A DNA stretch of 64,000 nucleotides, taken from assembly GCA_020975725.1 (NCBI GenBank), contig QXJR01000005.1, positions 372,001-436,000 of the forward strand, written 5' to 3'. The DNA is from Picocystis sp. L7 (lineage: Eukaryota; Chlorophyta; Picocystophyceae; Picocystales; Picocystaceae). Position numbers and translations under genes: made by a program. Shown piece by piece: positions 62,264 through 64,000 of the stretch (the stretch's first letter is position 1; every line of letters starts with the position of its first letter). The notes beneath the pieces were generated by a model. The model was not told the DNA's origin, did no database searches, and worked only from the letters and a program-made list of their open reading frames with translations.

Positions 62264-64000
62264 CGTACCCCCAACCCTACCATCTCGAAGGATGGATAGG
62301 GGTGGGGTCGAGCCATTCGGTCGGTCTGTCCCGGTCGAACTCCCCAATATCCCTTTCAGGACCTCGTTATGACTCGGGACGACCCTCCTTCAATACAATA
62401 CCCATCGAGCCAGCCGTAGTGGGGTAATGGGGGACACAATTGTCCCTCATCCATCCAGGGTCTCAATCCTATAGACCAGGGTTGCATAAGGCCCTCGGTG
62501 TTTAACCAGGAGGGCATGGCTTCACAGGAGGTCCAGGCCTGCCTCGCGCAACACTCTCCTGGCTCCCGGCATTCAGCCTTCATAGCTAAAAGTCGTAGAC
62601 GTACCCCACTCGGTCGTACAACATAACTCTTACCTGTTGTTCGCTATAAGTCTCAACCTTCCCGTCTGTCCATCGCACTCGATATTGGTCCCCTTCCTTG
62701 CCAACCACGAGTCCCTGGTAATACACAGGTTGTCGGTCCCCATGATGGAAGAGTTCTTGTACCACACAGCCTACCAGGTTGGCGGGGGTCGGGACTGTTG
62801 GTCTGCGCCGAGTTTGGTAAGGTAGCTTGGCATAAATCCAGGTGTTTACCATGATGGGCTCTGGTGACTGTAGGTAGACAGTCTTCTTATGTGTTCTGAC
62901 CGAATCGTAGTTGGATGGGCTAATACCCTGCTCAAGAATGCATCCATTGTTTTCTTCTAGCGACAGAAACTCTTCCAACAGAATGGAAGATTCATCCACC
63001 CAAAAGTAACGTTGCGATGCATCTACTAAGTTGCTCTCAATCCAGTACCGCACAGGGCGTGCAGGAAATACAGAGTAGTCCCTGAGCAAATATCTTCTGA
63101 TTCGGTATGCAGTACCTTCATTCTCCACTGCAGCAGAATCTCGAAGCGGCGCTGTCGCAGGTTGCCTGTCTTCATCTAGAGGGAAAAGAGTAAGGTCCGA
63201 GTTTGTCCATCGTTCTAACCTATTGGCATAAATCCGATCGGAAAAGGCAGACCCTGCAGGCAGGTGTAAGTGGTAGGATCCATTCTTCAGAACTTTCTTG
63301 ATGACATAGGGACCCACAAAGTATGGGTCCAGCTTATGCTTATGTGTTGGGCCCTTGAGACCATACTGCACCTTCGCTTTATCCCAAACAGCAAAGTTCT
63401 TCTTGGTTCTATGGGCAGTCGCTTCCATAACGCTGCGCGTTGCCTTTAACAAATTCTCGTGCACTGCCTGGTACACTGACCGATGTTGATCTAGAAGAGT
63501 GGCCACCCTCTTATCGAATGTAGTGACATTTTGATGACCTGCATTGCGATCCAATGTGGGAAGCTGTAAATGCCAGGGCAGCCTTGAGTGGCAGCCAAAT
63601 AGGAGCTGAAATGGGGAGTGTTTCGTAGCGTCATGCACCGTGTCGTTATAGGCATGCGCTGCCGCCTGTAAGTACTGATCCCATTGATGCTTGTCGCTGC
63701 AAGTTGTCCGCAGAGTTTGCAGCAGGGTACGGTGATGTCTTTCGGTACCGCCCTGTGACTGGGAATGATAGGGTGTTCATTTAACATGGTGAACACCAAT
63801 TGCAATGCAGAATGCTTGAAACAGTGCACGATAAGCCGGGCCGTTGTCGGTATGTATATGCACTGGAGTGTGGTACCGATATATTAGGTTGTCCATCAGG
63901 CTCTGGGCTTGTCTATGAGCACTCCAACTGGAGTGTATGGGTACATAGATGGCGTATTTTTTGAACCGATCCACGATGGTTAGAGCTGCATTATGACCCA
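62264..64000 (-). mobile_element. Second Ty3/Gypsy element of the same group, 3' part, runs off the window
   Basis: The minus strand holds the integrase core (AIYVPIHSSWSAHRQAQ, then HTDNGPAYR), the C-terminal integrase region (HKLDPYFVGPYVIKKVLKNG), a middle segment YFWVDESSILLEEFLSLEEN and a final Tudor/SH3-like module (VVYYQG-type strand, then YRVRWTDGKVETYSEQQV), ending at 62586. The segment order matches the Gypsy element at 43.6-49.8 kb, but the sequences are well diverged. Non-coding 3' sequence follows to about 62.3 kb. Whether it also has a methyltransferase lies outside the window. It has at least one break. Confidence 0.8.

Overview
This is eukaryotic nuclear DNA, probably from a unicellular alga or similar protist. 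It holds LTR retrotransposons with TATA-type LTR promoters, cut-and-paste transposons (piggyBac-like and PIF/Harbinger-like), a Crypton-type tyrosine-recombinase element, and at least one gene that needs a GT-AG intron to stay in frame. The sequence does not settle the lineage. No rRNA, tRNA, CRISPR or operon was found.

Host genes are sparse. Two tandem, unrecognised paralogs (3.8-6.2 kb) share a cysteine-patterned C-terminal block. A minisatellite follows (7.3-8.5 kb). A FAM20-like secretory kinase lies in a duplicated segment of about 1.9 kb: copy 1 near 10.3-12.2 kb is a pseudogene, and copy 2 near 32.8-34.7 kb is nearly whole. A two-exon endonuclease/exonuclease/phosphatase gene lies at 21.6-23.9 kb (minus). 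A signal-peptide methyltransferase-like gene (36.4-37.3 kb, minus), a host gene split by a Harbinger element (37.5 and 41 kb, minus), an exostosin-type glycosyltransferase (41.1-42.3 kb) and an FkbM-type methyltransferase (58.5-59.7 kb) complete the set. Several of these would act in the secretory pathway on glycans or secreted proteins.

Mobile DNA makes up well over half of the window. There is a piggyBac-like element (12.2-15.0 kb) with a Tudor-like N-terminal region and a C-terminal zinc finger, two full-length Copia elements of one family (15.9-20.7 and 51.1-56.0 kb), and a mosaic of Copia pieces at 25.7-29.5 kb that includes two gag-only units in opposite orientation. A Crypton-like element with an intact 789-codon recombinase lies at 29.7-32.6 kb. 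Two PIF/Harbinger-like copies lie at 37.6-40.95 kb (target duplication, convergent Myb-like gene) and 56.6-57.7 kb (truncated). A Ty3/Gypsy element (43.0-49.8 kb) carries a cytosine-5 DNA methyltransferase domain between RNase H and integrase. The 3' part of a related Gypsy element runs off the right end on the minus strand (62.3-64.0 kb).

The strongest leads are the methyltransferase-bearing Gypsy element with a shared C-terminal module, Copia-type primer sites that look complementary to the 5' half of tRNA-Lys(CUU), a Crypton element bounded by short inverted ends, and transposons whose insertion can be ordered against a host gene or a host duplication. All alignments here were made by eye; no search was run.
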